Source: Acidobacteriaceae bacterium (GTDB lineage Bacteria; Acidobacteriota; Terriglobia; Terriglobales; SbA1). Taken from it: a DNA stretch of 6,475 bases. The position numbers and the translations under genes were made by a program. Shown in pieces: positions 1 through 6,099 of this stretch. Positions within the stretch are counted from its first letter, which is position 1; each line of letters begins with the position of its first letter. The stretch is from positions 1 to 6,475 of the forward strand of contig JAFAGX010000104.1 of the NCBI GenBank assembly GCA_019237515.1. The letters run 5' to 3'. A model generated the notes under the pieces. It did no database searches and was not told the origin of the DNA. It saw nothing but the letters and a program-made list of their open reading frames with translations.

Positions 1-851
1 TGCGGAATCTGCCCGGAGTCCATCAATTCCTTCAGGATAAAAACAAACTTCTGCGTGCGTTCGACCGCAAATGCGGGAACGATCACGCTGCCGCCGCGCT
101 CAGCGGTTTCTCGAATGAGAGCGGCGAGCGCGGGGCGCGGATCATCCGTAGGATGCGCGCGGTTGCCATAAGTCGATTCCATAACCAGGAGGTCTGCACT
201 CTCGCCCTCGGTCGGACCAGAGTGCACGACTTTTCCGGGTGCGGTGTTCTGATTCCGCACCCGCCCGATATCGCCGGTGAACAATAGTCGCCGCTGCGCA
301 CCATTTGTCTGGAACGTGAGCTCTACCATTGCCGATCCAAGGATGTGGGCAGCAGGCACAAAGCGGAACGCCAACTCTGGGCATAACTGCGTACTCGCTC
401 CTGACGCGATTGGACGAAAATATTTCAAACAGTCCTGTGCATCTTCGAAGGTGTAGAGCGGCAATGCAGGCCGGTGCTTAGACTTCTGGTGCTTGTTGTA
501 GAACGCGGCATCTTCTTCCTGGAGGTGTCCGGAGTCGGGCAGCAGAATTCCGCAGAGATCGATGGTCGCCGGCGTCGCGTAGATCGGGCCTTGGAAACCA
601 TTCTTGACCAGCCGAGGTATCCAGCCGCAGTGATCGATATGAGCGTGGGTGAGAACAACAGCATCAATTGCATTCGCCGCAATCGGTGTGTTCTGCCAAT
701 TGCGCTCGCGCCACTCTTTTGGGCCTTGGAACATGCCGCAGTCGATCAGCAGCTGGAAACCGCTATGCCCGCTCGCATCCGAAGAAGTGTTGATCAGGTG
801 TTTTGAACCGGTGACTGTCCCTGCGGCGCCAAGAAATTGGATATATGCCAA
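1..851 (-). CDS. MBL-fold/beta-CASP RNA-processing exonuclease (5' part, runs off left edge)
   Basis: Open frame of 283 codons with no stop before the window edge, so the C-terminus is missing. The N-terminus reads IQFLGAAGTVTGSK (residues 4-17), typical of bacterial and archaeal beta-CASP nucleases related to CPSF73. Metal-binding motif HAHIDH is at 69-74, the later ligand His169 lies in AAHILGS, and Asp194 in GDIGR. The beta-CASP domain begins at ESTYGNR (225-231), whose Glu225 is the family's motif A acid, and PAFAVERTQ follows. Family members are zinc-dependent RNases acting on RNA 3' ends or as 5'-3' exo/endonucleases in the cytoplasm; the substrate here is unknown. The remaining beta-CASP motifs (B and C histidines) would lie beyond the edge. 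I chose TTG at 851 because GGAGGAGG sits 5 bases before it. The ATG at 866 overlaps that site and has no ribosome binding site of its own. The family call is firm; the exact activity is inferred. Confidence 0.94.
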   Translation of the reverse strand, partial: MAYIQFLGAAGTVTGSKHLINTSSDASGHSGFQLLIDCGMFQGPKEWRERNWQNTPIAANAIDAVVLTHAHIDHCGWIPRLVKNGFQGPIYATPATIDLCGILLPDSGHLQEEDAAFYNKHQKSKHRPALPLYTFEDAQDCLKYFRPIASGASTQLCPELAFRFVPAAHILGSAMVELTFQTNGAQRRLLFTGDIGRVRNQNTAPGKVVHSGPTEGESADLLVMESTYGNRAHPTDDPRPALAALIRETAERGGSVIVPAFAVERTQKFVFILKELMDSGQIP

Positions 852-856
852 CGATT

Positions 857-864
857 CCTCCTCC
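857..864 (-). promoter_or_regulatory. Shine-Dalgarno site that decides the TTG start of the beta-CASP gene
   Basis: On the minus strand the bases read GGAGGAGG, then AATCG, then TTG (849-851). Spacing of 5 is good for initiation. The only ATG nearby (864-866) has its last G inside this site, so using it would hide the ribosome binding site in the coding sequence. Starting at TTG also gives the usual short N-terminus of the family. Confidence 0.8.
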
Positions 865-916
865 ATCAAGAGTAATCGGCATAACGCGTGAATGAATTAA
901 GGAATTGTAAATTTGC

Positions 917-940
917 GCGGCGTCTTGCCCGCGACGCCGC
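917..940 (-). terminator. Hairpin just after the M1-like gene, possible terminator
   Basis: GCGGCGTC (917-924) pairs perfectly with GACGCCGC (933-940) around an 8-base loop. The stem starts 4 bases past the stop codon of the minus-strand M1-like gene (945-947) and lies upstream of the beta-CASP gene. On the minus strand the trailing sequence is GCAAATTTAC, so there is no clean U-tract. It may be a weak intrinsic terminator or an mRNA 3'-end stabiliser. The rest of the 852-944 spacer shows no convincing -35/-10 pair for the beta-CASP gene. Confidence 0.45.
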
Positions 941-944
941 ATAG

Positions 945-2627
945 TCAATGCTTCGAGACTTCAACCCTGAACGTATTGTTGCTGACATCGCTTTCCGGGA
1001 CGCTGCCGTCGTTCACCATAACCCGCAACGGAGTTCCCGGACTCTCGAATCGGACCGAGGCTGTAGATTTGGCACGTACTTCGAGGCGTTTCCGCATCTC
1101 ACCGCCTTCGAATTCTAAGATTAGAGGCACTTCTGCGCCGGCATTGCCAAGGTTTTCGATATTTACGGTTATCAGGAAGCCGCCAGTCTCAATGGGAGTT
1201 GCAAAAACCGAAGCGACGCGAAAATCTGGCAAGCCGCGGTCGTGATATACCCAATCATCAAAGAACCACTGCAGGTCACGGTTGGCTTGCTTGCTGATAA
1301 GCCCTGGCAGGTAAGTCGGATCTGTGTCCTCGGCCGCGTGATACTCGTGCAAAGCGCCAACTGGGAGACTTGTAACCATGTCGCGGAGCATCCACCAAAC
1401 GTACATGGCTTTGCTTTTTAGATATAGATCGTCAGGCGCATTGATCAGCGAATGCAACGACTGTTGATCAGTAGACATTCTCGAGGCGTCTTTTTCAGCC
1501 GTAATCAATGCTGCGGCGTGCGACTGCAAGTATTCGAGTGCTGCCGGTCGCCCTTTTTGTTTCTCGATGAACTCTGCCTGCGCGAAGTGGGCGAGACCAT
1601 CATGAATCCATACTCGCTGGGACTGCACCAGTTGACGAGCCTTGGCGTACACGATACTCAGTTCGGCTTCATTCGTCATCGGGGAATTCAGCGGAGTGAG
1701 AAGCATGCCTTCAGTGACATAGGGCTGGTCATCGGGATCAGCCAGAGCAACGATCTTCAGAGGCCGGTCTTCCTGATGCGTCGCAAAAATTGGGGTGACC
1801 TGCCCGGCAACTTCGGCATACGTTTCAGCTCGCTGTTGTTCGGAAACGCGGTAATAGACGGTCACGCTTTTATCGTTTTTCGCTTCGAATACTTTGTGAT
1901 CCGCGATGACAAATGTCGGCACATCGAGACCGGGGTGCATGCTGAATTTGCCAGCTCTGGTTGAGCTCGGACCGGCCGGCTCTGCACTTCCGGAAAAGAT
2001 CGCAGAGGCATAGCTTGACTGCAATGAGATCAGCATCTCCGTGCTGGATTCTCTCAATGCCCAGCGGCCAATGGTCTCGGCGACGCTGTTGCCTTCACTC
2101 AGGCTGGCGTCCTCGGTCGCCACTGGATACCACACAACGTATCCAATCCCGCGCACCGCCGTGAAAGATTTGCTGATCTGGTCCCAATCTGCGTGCTTGG
2201 CTTTTTCTTCGGGAACACCGATGCGAGTCAGGCGAGATGTGTCCAGTGGGATTACTCCTTCGTAGCCGACTTCGACTTCAATCGTCCCCTTGGGAGGAAT
2301 CACTTGCGGCGGATTCACGATGGCTTCGGAAAGTGCGCCAGTGTGATCGATATCGGAGTTGTATTCCTGCGTGACGAAGTGCGCAGCTTTGCCGTTCACA
2401 CGAATGGATTTCCAGTCGAGGCTGGAAGAGATTTGCAGGGCGAAATTGGTCTGGGGTTTGGCTGAGTCGTTGCGAAGATTGATTTTGCCGCGCACGGCGA
2501 GCCGCTGTTGCTCCGGTTCGACGCGCACGTTCAGATCGTAATTGGTGAAGCTGAAGGCTTCGCGATCGAGGCCAAAGCCATTGGTACTGAAACCACAGAG
2601 GAAACAGAAGACACATAGGAATCTCAT
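945..2627 (-). CDS. Secreted M1-peptidase-like protein lacking the zinc-binding HEXXH motif
   Basis: A 560-residue protein with an N-terminal hydrophobic signal segment (about 1-19) and no lipobox, so probably periplasmic or secreted. Residues 25-130 look like the M1 N-terminal beta-sandwich (YDLNVRVEPEQQRLAVRGKI). GYVVWYPVA (162-170) resembles the WYP motif of bacterial M1 enzymes. WIHDGLAHF (340-348) occupies the place of the conserved WLNEGFA. SKAMYVWWMLRDMV (405-418) and DLQWFFDDWVYHDRGLPDF (451-469) match the hallmark M1 helices. About 475-558 is a beta-rich CARDB-like tail (NIENLGNAGAEVPL). No HEXXH exists anywhere: the expected region (about 320-332) reads EAELSIVYAKARQ, and the third zinc-ligand Glu is Asp343. 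It is therefore likely a catalytically dead relative with a binding or chaperone-like role (inference). Its ATG overlaps the rlmB stop (ATGA) and has no clear ribosome binding site, suggesting translational coupling. Confidence 0.85.
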   Translation of the reverse strand: MRFLCVFCFLCGFSTNGFGLDREAFSFTNYDLNVRVEPEQQRLAVRGKINLRNDSAKPQTNFALQISSSLDWKSIRVNGKAAHFVTQEYNSDIDHTGALSEAIVNPPQVIPPKGTIEVEVGYEGVIPLDTSRLTRIGVPEEKAKHADWDQISKSFTAVRGIGYVVWYPVATEDASLSEGNSVAETIGRWALRESSTEMLISLQSSYASAIFSGSAEPAGPSSTRAGKFSMHPGLDVPTFVIADHKVFEAKNDKSVTVYYRVSEQQRAETYAEVAGQVTPIFATHQEDRPLKIVALADPDDQPYVTEGMLLTPLNSPMTNEAELSIVYAKARQLVQSQRVWIHDGLAHFAQAEFIEKQKGRPAALEYLQSHAAALITAEKDASRMSTDQQSLHSLINAPDDLYLKSKAMYVWWMLRDMVTSLPVGALHEYHAAEDTDPTYLPGLISKQANRDLQWFFDDWVYHDRGLPDFRVASVFATPIETGGFLITVNIENLGNAGAEVPLILEFEGGEMRKRLEVRAKSTASVRFESPGTPLRVMVNDGSVPESDVSNNTFRVEVSKH

Positions 2628-3361
2628 GCAAACTGCTTTCGCCGTTGCCGAACAACTTCATATAGCACGATACCCGCGGCAACGGAAACGTTCAGCGACG
2701 GAACCTTCCCCAGCATGGGTATGGAAACCAGGAAATCACACTTCTTCGCCACCAGGTCGTGCAGTCCTTTGCCTTCTGCGCCTAATACCACCGCGCAGTC
2801 CATTTTGTAGTCCAGCGAGTCGTAGGATTGCGAGCCACGTTCATCTAGCCCAACCGTCCATAGGTTTTTTGATTTCAGATCTTCTAACGTACGCGCAATG
2901 TTTGTGACTTTGGCAATGGGCAGATGCTCGCTCGCTCCTGCCGATGCTTTTGTAACGGTTCCTGTCACTCCTGCGGCGCGTCTGTCAGGGATAACAACAC
3001 CGTTCGCGCCAGCGGCGTCCGCCGTGCGCAAAATTGCCCCGAGATTGTGAGGATCCTCGACTCCGTCTAGCACAACGATAAGAGAGTATTGGCTCCGCTT
3101 CGCCGCCAGGACATCATCGAGGTCGTTGTATTGCTTTGCCGACGTGACCGCAACCACACCTTGATGTGCATTGTTTCCGGCCATACGATCAAGTTCGAGA
3201 CGGCCCACAAAACGAACGGCCACCCCTTGCCGCCGGCAATCTTCAATGAGACGTTGGAGGCGCAAATCATGACGCTCCTTCGCAACTCCAACCCAGGCAA
3301 ACGCCCTGCCCCGCGCCTTCAGCGCTTCCGAGACCGAGTTGATCCCATAGATGTAGTGCAT
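2624..3361 (-). CDS. rlmB: 23S rRNA (guanosine-2'-O-)-methyltransferase, TrmH/SpoU family
   Basis: A 245-residue SPOUT enzyme, almost the length of E. coli RlmB (243). The N-terminal L30e-like substrate-binding domain (1-75) opens with the typical YIYGINSVSEAL and contains NAHQGVVAV (64-72). The trefoil-knot catalytic domain carries all three SpoU motifs: DPHNLGAILRTADA (103-116, with Asn106 and Arg112), LGAEGKGL (193-200) and IPMLGKVPSLNVSVAAG (214-230). RlmB uses S-adenosylmethionine to 2'-O-methylate G2251 in the peptidyl-transferase loop of 23S rRNA. The E. coli position is assumed by family; a close TrmH relative with another target is possible. ATG at 3361 is the only reasonable start: an in-frame TGA lies 9 bases upstream (3368-3370) and the N-terminus aligns with the family, though no Shine-Dalgarno is visible. 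It is first in a two-gene unit with the M1-like gene and divergent from the thiolase. Confidence 0.95.
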   Translation of the reverse strand: MHYIYGINSVSEALKARGRAFAWVGVAKERHDLRLQRLIEDCRRQGVAVRFVGRLELDRMAGNNAHQGVVAVTSAKQYNDLDDVLAAKRSQYSLIVVLDGVEDPHNLGAILRTADAAGANGVVIPDRRAAGVTGTVTKASAGASEHLPIAKVTNIARTLEDLKSKNLWTVGLDERGSQSYDSLDYKMDCAVVLGAEGKGLHDLVAKKCDFLVSIPMLGKVPSLNVSVAAGIVLYEVVRQRRKQFA

Positions 3362-3436
3362 GAGAGTTCAGTGTAACAATCCTATCGAAACCTCAGCCCA
3401 GCAGACGAATGCTAGACTTGAGAAGGAGAGTTTTGC
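3362..3436. promoter_or_regulatory. Divergent spacer between rlmB and the thiolase gene
   Basis: These 75 bases must hold the promoters of both divergent genes unless transcription enters from elsewhere. Candidate -10 elements are TAGACT (3413-3418, plus) and TACACT (complement near 3370-3375, minus). Neither has a recognisable -35 at 16-18 bases. The plus side ends in AAGGAGAG (3423-3430), a strong ribosome binding site 6 bases before the thiolase TTG. Promoter positions are therefore not settled by sequence alone. Confidence 0.4.
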
Positions 3437-4618
3437 TTGCCCGGCGTTTATATCTTGTCGGCAGTGCGTACGCCCATCGGTAAATTTGGCGGTGCTCTCG
3501 CCGCGATGAGTGCTGCAGATATGGGTGTAATTGCGGCGAAAGCTGCGATCGAACGTGCCGGCATTCAGGCGAATCAGATCGAAGAAAGCATTTTCGGTAA
3601 CGCGCGCCAGGCCGGCGGAGGTCCCAATCCGGCGCGCCAGATTTCCATTCGCAGTGGCGTGCCACAAGAGGTTCCTGCCTACACGGTGAACAAAGCCTGT
3701 GCCTCAGGGATGAAGTCGATTGCGCTCGGATACCAGGAGATTGCTACCGAAAATCTGGAGTGCGTGTTAGCGGGTGGCGCCGAATCCATGTCTCGTCTGC
3801 CTTACTATCTCGACGGCGCACGTTGGGGATATCGGCTGGGAAATCAGGAACTCGTGGATGGGATGTACCGCGATGGGTTTTTCTGCCCACTCGCCAAGAT
3901 GGTGATGGGTGAAACTGCGGAGGTGCTCGCTGAGCAGTATGAAATTTCGCGCGAAGAGCAAGACCAGTTTGCGCTCTGCTCGCAGACTCGCGCAGCGGCG
4001 GCGATAGAGGCCGGCAAGTTCAATAATGAGATCGTGCCCGTGATTCTGGAAAGCAAAAAGGGCCCGCAAAGTTTCTCTAAAGATGAGCATCCCTTTGTCG
4101 GCGCCACTCTGGAGAAAATGGCGAAACTCGCACCGGTGTTCTCAACAACAGGCACGATTACGGCAGGGAACTCTTCGGGGATTACCGATGGTGCAGCGGC
4201 GGTGGTGCTCGCCAGCGAAAACTTCGTGGGTCGAAACAATCTCAAGCCGCTGGCTCGAATCGTTGCCGTAACATCCGCCGGAGTCGATCCGCGAACCATG
4301 GGAATTGGTCCGGTTCCTGCCCTACGAAAGATGGAACAGAAGCATCAGCTACGCTTAGCTGATTTTGATCTCGTTGAATTGAATGAAGCCTTTGCTGCCC
4401 AGGTGCTCGCCTGCGATCGCGAACTGCATTTCGATCACAGCAAATTAAACGTAAACGGCGGAGCCATCGCCTTGGGCCATCCCATTGGGTGTACAGGAAC
4501 GCGCATCACGGTGACACTTCTTCACGAGATGCTGAGACGCAAGGCGAAACGCGGGGTCGCCACGCTATGCGTTAGTGGCGGCATGGGTATGGCGCTCGCG
4601 CTTGAAAATGTAGCCTGA
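3437..4618 (+). CDS. Acetyl-CoA acetyltransferase (thiolase)
   Basis: A complete 393-residue thiolase, close to the 392 residues of Zoogloea PhaA. The nucleophile Cys88 lies in NKACASGMKS, His348 in GGAIALGHPIG and the general-base Cys378 in LCVSGGMG, while NEAFA (316-320) forms the oxyanion-hole region. Ser247 (AGNSSG), Met157 (MGETAE) and Met288 (DPRTMGIGP) fall at the positions that, as I recall, contact the short acetyl group in Zoogloea thiolase. His156 of that enzyme is Val here. It should condense two acetyl-CoA to acetoacetyl-CoA or run the reverse thiolysis in the cytoplasm. No phaB, phaC, hydroxyacyl-CoA dehydrogenase or CoA-transferase is nearby, so synthesis versus breakdown cannot be decided and no symbol is given. 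The start is TTG at 3437, backed by AAGGAGAG 6 bases upstream and by family N-terminus alignment; no better ATG exists. A degradative 3-ketoacyl-CoA thiolase is the main alternative. Confidence 0.96.
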   Translation: MPGVYILSAVRTPIGKFGGALAAMSAADMGVIAAKAAIERAGIQANQIEESIFGNARQAGGGPNPARQISIRSGVPQEVPAYTVNKACASGMKSIALGYQEIATENLECVLAGGAESMSRLPYYLDGARWGYRLGNQELVDGMYRDGFFCPLAKMVMGETAEVLAEQYEISREEQDQFALCSQTRAAAAIEAGKFNNEIVPVILESKKGPQSFSKDEHPFVGATLEKMAKLAPVFSTTGTITAGNSSGITDGAAAVVLASENFVGRNNLKPLARIVAVTSAGVDPRTMGIGPVPALRKMEQKHQLRLADFDLVELNEAFAAQVLACDRELHFDHSKLNVNGGAIALGHPIGCTGTRITVTLLHEMLRRKAKRGVATLCVSGGMGMALALENVA

Positions 4619-4637
4619 GAGAGGCTACGCAGCTAAA

Positions 4638-4655
4638 AGCCGCTGCCTTGCGGCT
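4638..4655 (+). terminator. Small hairpin after the thiolase, weak terminator candidate
   Basis: AGCCGC (4638-4643) pairs with GCGGCT (4650-4655) around TGCCTT, beginning 19 bases after the thiolase stop. It is followed by GAAAACAG, not by T residues, so it is not a classic intrinsic terminator. It could act with Rho or only protect the mRNA 3' end. Confidence 0.3.
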
Positions 4656-4665
4656 GAAAACAGGG

Positions 4666-4671
4666 TAGAAT
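4666..4671 (+). promoter_or_regulatory. Possible -10 element for the DUF4412-like gene
   Basis: TAGAAT, preceded by GGG, lies 49 bases before the ATG at 4721 and differs from TATAAT at one position. Nothing at 15-18 bases upstream resembles TTGACA (the bases there read about CTGCCT), so it would need an activator or be a weak promoter. Initiation would fall near 4678 and give a leader of roughly 40 bases. Confidence 0.3.
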
Positions 4672-4684
4672 CTTCGCGACTTAA

Positions 4685-4710
4685 GGAATTCAGATTCCAA
4701 CAGTTTTTTT
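4685..4710 (+). promoter_or_regulatory. Leader with a short hairpin and a run of seven T before the ribosome binding site
   Basis: GGAAT (4685-4689) pairs with ATTCC (4694-4698) around TCAG. After AACAG follows a run of seven T (4704-4710), and the ribosome binding site GAGG (4712-4715) comes one base later. The hairpin has only 5 pairs and is 5 bases from the T-run, so it is a poor terminator. A U-rich stretch just before a Shine-Dalgarno more often helps ribosomal protein S1 binding. Both readings are inference. Confidence 0.3.
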
Positions 4711-4720
4711 CGAGGCCACT

Positions 4721-5356
4721 ATGAAAAATGCGCTCAGATTGGGGTTGAGTTTGGCGACTTTGCTTGTCGCTGTTGCGGCGTTTGCTCAAGAAGATTTCTC
4801 CGGGGAGATCGTGGATACGAGCAAAGGGGCCGCTGCTGATCGTAAGACGAAGATATACGCCACTAAGGACAAAATTCGATTTGAACCTGAATCCGCGAGC
4901 ACTCGCGGCACGGCAGTCGTTATCAACCTCACCACACATCTCAGCAATCTCATAATGACCGAGCGCAGGATGTACATGGAATTCGCACAGGGCCAAGCGC
5001 CGGGCATGCAGCAATGGAACCGTGCACTGTTCCGTCCAAGCGACGCGAATGATGCTTGCGCTGAGTGGCTCAAGCTGCCCCAAAATCATGGCGGCAGCTG
5101 CAACAATCTCGGAAGCGAAACTGTCAACGGCCGCAGCACCGTCAAATTCCAAGGTACCGATGCAAACGGCAACACCGGATACGCCTGGATGGATAAGAAG
5201 ATCGCGTTTCCCATCAAATGGCAGGACAAAGACAGCTCATGGGAACTACAAAACATCAATGAAGGTTCACAACCTGCCAGCTTATTCGAAATTCCAGCCG
5301 GCTATCAGAAATTCCAGATGCCCGCAGGCATGCAGAATATGCAACGCCCGCAATAA
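4721..5356 (+). CDS. Secreted DUF4412/LolA-like protein of unknown function
   Basis: A 211-residue protein with a clear signal peptide: MKNALRLGLSL, a hydrophobic core, then AAFA before Gln23, with probable cleavage after Ala22. The mature part is beta-rich and opens with DFSGEIVDTSKG. It then has repeated strand-turn patterns such as KIYATKDKIRFEP (44-56), a middle Cys113/Cys127 pair likely to form a disulfide in the periplasm, and ETVNGRSTVKFQG (133-145). The end GYAWMDKKIAFPIKWQ (153-168) and ASLFEIPAGYQKF (186-198) strongly recalls DUF4412 and other LolA/LolB-fold proteins, which carry or sense lipid-like ligands. That function is not shown for this family. The tail after 198 (QMPAGMQNMQRPQ) is rich in Met and Gln. 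ATG at 4721 is supported by GAGG 5 bases upstream and the signal peptide. It probably forms a single-gene unit, convergent with the DinB-like gene. Confidence 0.75.
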   Translation: MKNALRLGLSLATLLVAVAAFAQEDFSGEIVDTSKGAAADRKTKIYATKDKIRFEPESASTRGTAVVINLTTHLSNLIMTERRMYMEFAQGQAPGMQQWNRALFRPSDANDACAEWLKLPQNHGGSCNNLGSETVNGRSTVKFQGTDANGNTGYAWMDKKIAFPIKWQDKDSSWELQNINEGSQPASLFEIPAGYQKFQMPAGMQNMQRPQ

Positions 5357-5363
5357 TTATTGC
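5350..5363. repeat. Perfect 14-base palindrome at the junction of two convergent stop codons
   Basis: GCAATAATTATTGC is its own reverse complement. It contains the plus-strand stop TAA (5354-5356) and, directly abutting, the minus-strand stop TAA (complement of 5357-5359). Both proteins end in Gln-stop (CAA TAA), which produces most of the symmetry. There are no bases between the two coding sequences, so any terminator must lie inside the opposite gene. Confidence 0.9.
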
Positions 5364-5932
5364 CGCGAGTCCGGTGGGACCAGGTTGTTCGCGCGATAGT
5401 AGACCACAAGTTGGCCGTAGTGCTCGCCGCTGTGCTCGATGGCGAATGTCCAGATAGTGTCGTTGTGGGCCATGCGGTTGCCGAAAAACTTGGTGGTATT
5501 GTCCAGCCCTGCGGCGCCCTGCTCCTGAATTACCTTGGCTCCATCCACGACGGCCTCCTGGACGAACTTGACCACATCAGCCTTAGTCTTGAACTGCTCA
5601 CGCGTTGGATTATCTCCCTCACCGAAGTCGGGGCCGACATTGGACCCTGAAATCCTCCGGATCAGAACAAAATCGAGTGCGGCTGCGTGAAGCAGATTCA
5701 GGGCAAAGGTGCGCTCGTCCTTCTGCACTTTGAAATCGTACTTGTCTTCAGGGAAATCCTGTGCCATCGCGATGAGTTTGTTACCGATCCCGTTCCATCT
5801 CTCCAACATTTCATCGGAACGAGACCGCGCAGGACTTGGAGGCTGCTTCTGCGTTTGGGCCCGAGCGGGATAGGCGGGTGTCAGGATAGAAAAAAGAGCT
5901 ATCGCAGCCAGCGCGGACCTATGGCGTTTCAT
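5357..5932 (-). CDS. Exported DinB-like (DinB/YfiT superfamily) protein
   Basis: A 191-residue protein starting at ATG 5932 with a Sec-type signal peptide (MKRHRSALAAIALF, then PARA before Gln26; probable cleavage after Ala25). The mature part is mostly helical: RSDEMLERWNGIGNKLIAMA (38-57), PEDKYDFKVQKDERTFALNLLH (61-82) and the C-terminal WTFAIEHSGEHYGQLVVYYR (161-180) ending in VPPDSR. His82, His167 and His171 stand where DinB-superfamily proteins carry their three-histidine metal site. Known relatives include thiol-S-transferases and metal-dependent hydrolases; the substrate here is unknown. The frame extends upstream to a TTG at 6028, but those 32 residues are hydrophilic and would bury the signal peptide. 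AGGAG (complement of 5943-5947) stands 10 bases before the chosen ATG, which is slightly long. The gene is convergent with the DUF4412-like gene and divergent from the response regulator. Confidence 0.82.
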   Translation of the reverse strand: MKRHRSALAAIALFSILTPAYPARAQTQKQPPSPARSRSDEMLERWNGIGNKLIAMAQDFPEDKYDFKVQKDERTFALNLLHAAALDFVLIRRISGSNVGPDFGEGDNPTREQFKTKADVVKFVQEAVVDGAKVIQEQGAAGLDNTTKFFGNRMAHNDTIWTFAIEHSGEHYGQLVVYYRANNLVPPDSRQ

Positions 5933-6081
5933 GTGTAGATTGCTCCTGATTGGATCAGCTTCAGAAATTCCGTTGAAGTTAGACGTAACGCCGCCCATAT
6001 AGTTTGAATTTCCAACAAAAATTGACAACTGAGGATTGAGTGCGCCCGACTATGGGAGCGGAACTGTCGCCGAGATCAATG

Positions 6082-6099
6082 GTTGACGCGCGTTGACGC
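6082..6099 (+). repeat. Direct repeat GTTGACGC spaced one helical turn at the promoter
   Basis: GTTGACGC occurs at 6082-6089 and again at 6092-6099, start to start exactly 10 bases. The second copy contains the -35 hexamer of the response-regulator promoter. Between them lies the 8-base palindrome ACGCGCGT (6086-6093). The same-face spacing is what tandem regulator sites near a promoter look like; no known binding motif is claimed. Confidence 0.6.

Noticed and set aside
425..806. Short open frames on both strands at 425-682 and 474-806
   Set aside because: They are shadows of the beta-CASP gene, whose HAHIDH and other motifs read through this stretch in another minus-strand frame.
1335..1349. 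HEYH (residues 427-430) of the M1-like protein as a displaced HEXXH motif
   Set aside because: The spacing is HExH, not HExxH, and it falls about 85 residues after the WLNEGFA-equivalent, on the wrong side for an M1 zinc site.
1452..1964. Plus-strand open frame of 170 codons inside the M1-like gene
   Set aside because: It lies wholly antisense to a gene with clear domain motifs, lacks recognisable motifs itself and looks like a shadow frame.
3844..4299. Minus-strand open frame of 151 codons inside the thiolase gene
   Set aside because: Antisense to the thiolase active-site region, whose sequence is fully explained by the plus strand.
4625..5152. Minus-strand open frame of 175 codons over the DUF4412-like gene and its leader
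   Set aside because: The plus-strand protein has a signal peptide, ribosome binding site and family motifs; the antisense frame has none.
5933..6028. N-terminal extension of the DinB-like frame to a TTG at 6028
   Set aside because: It would put 32 hydrophilic residues before a good signal peptide and consume the likely promoter region; ATG 5932 has its own AGGAG.
6022..6053. Plus-strand promoter starting with a perfect TTGACA at 6022-6027
   Set aside because: No -10 at 16-19 bases; the nearest TAT lies 23 bases further on.
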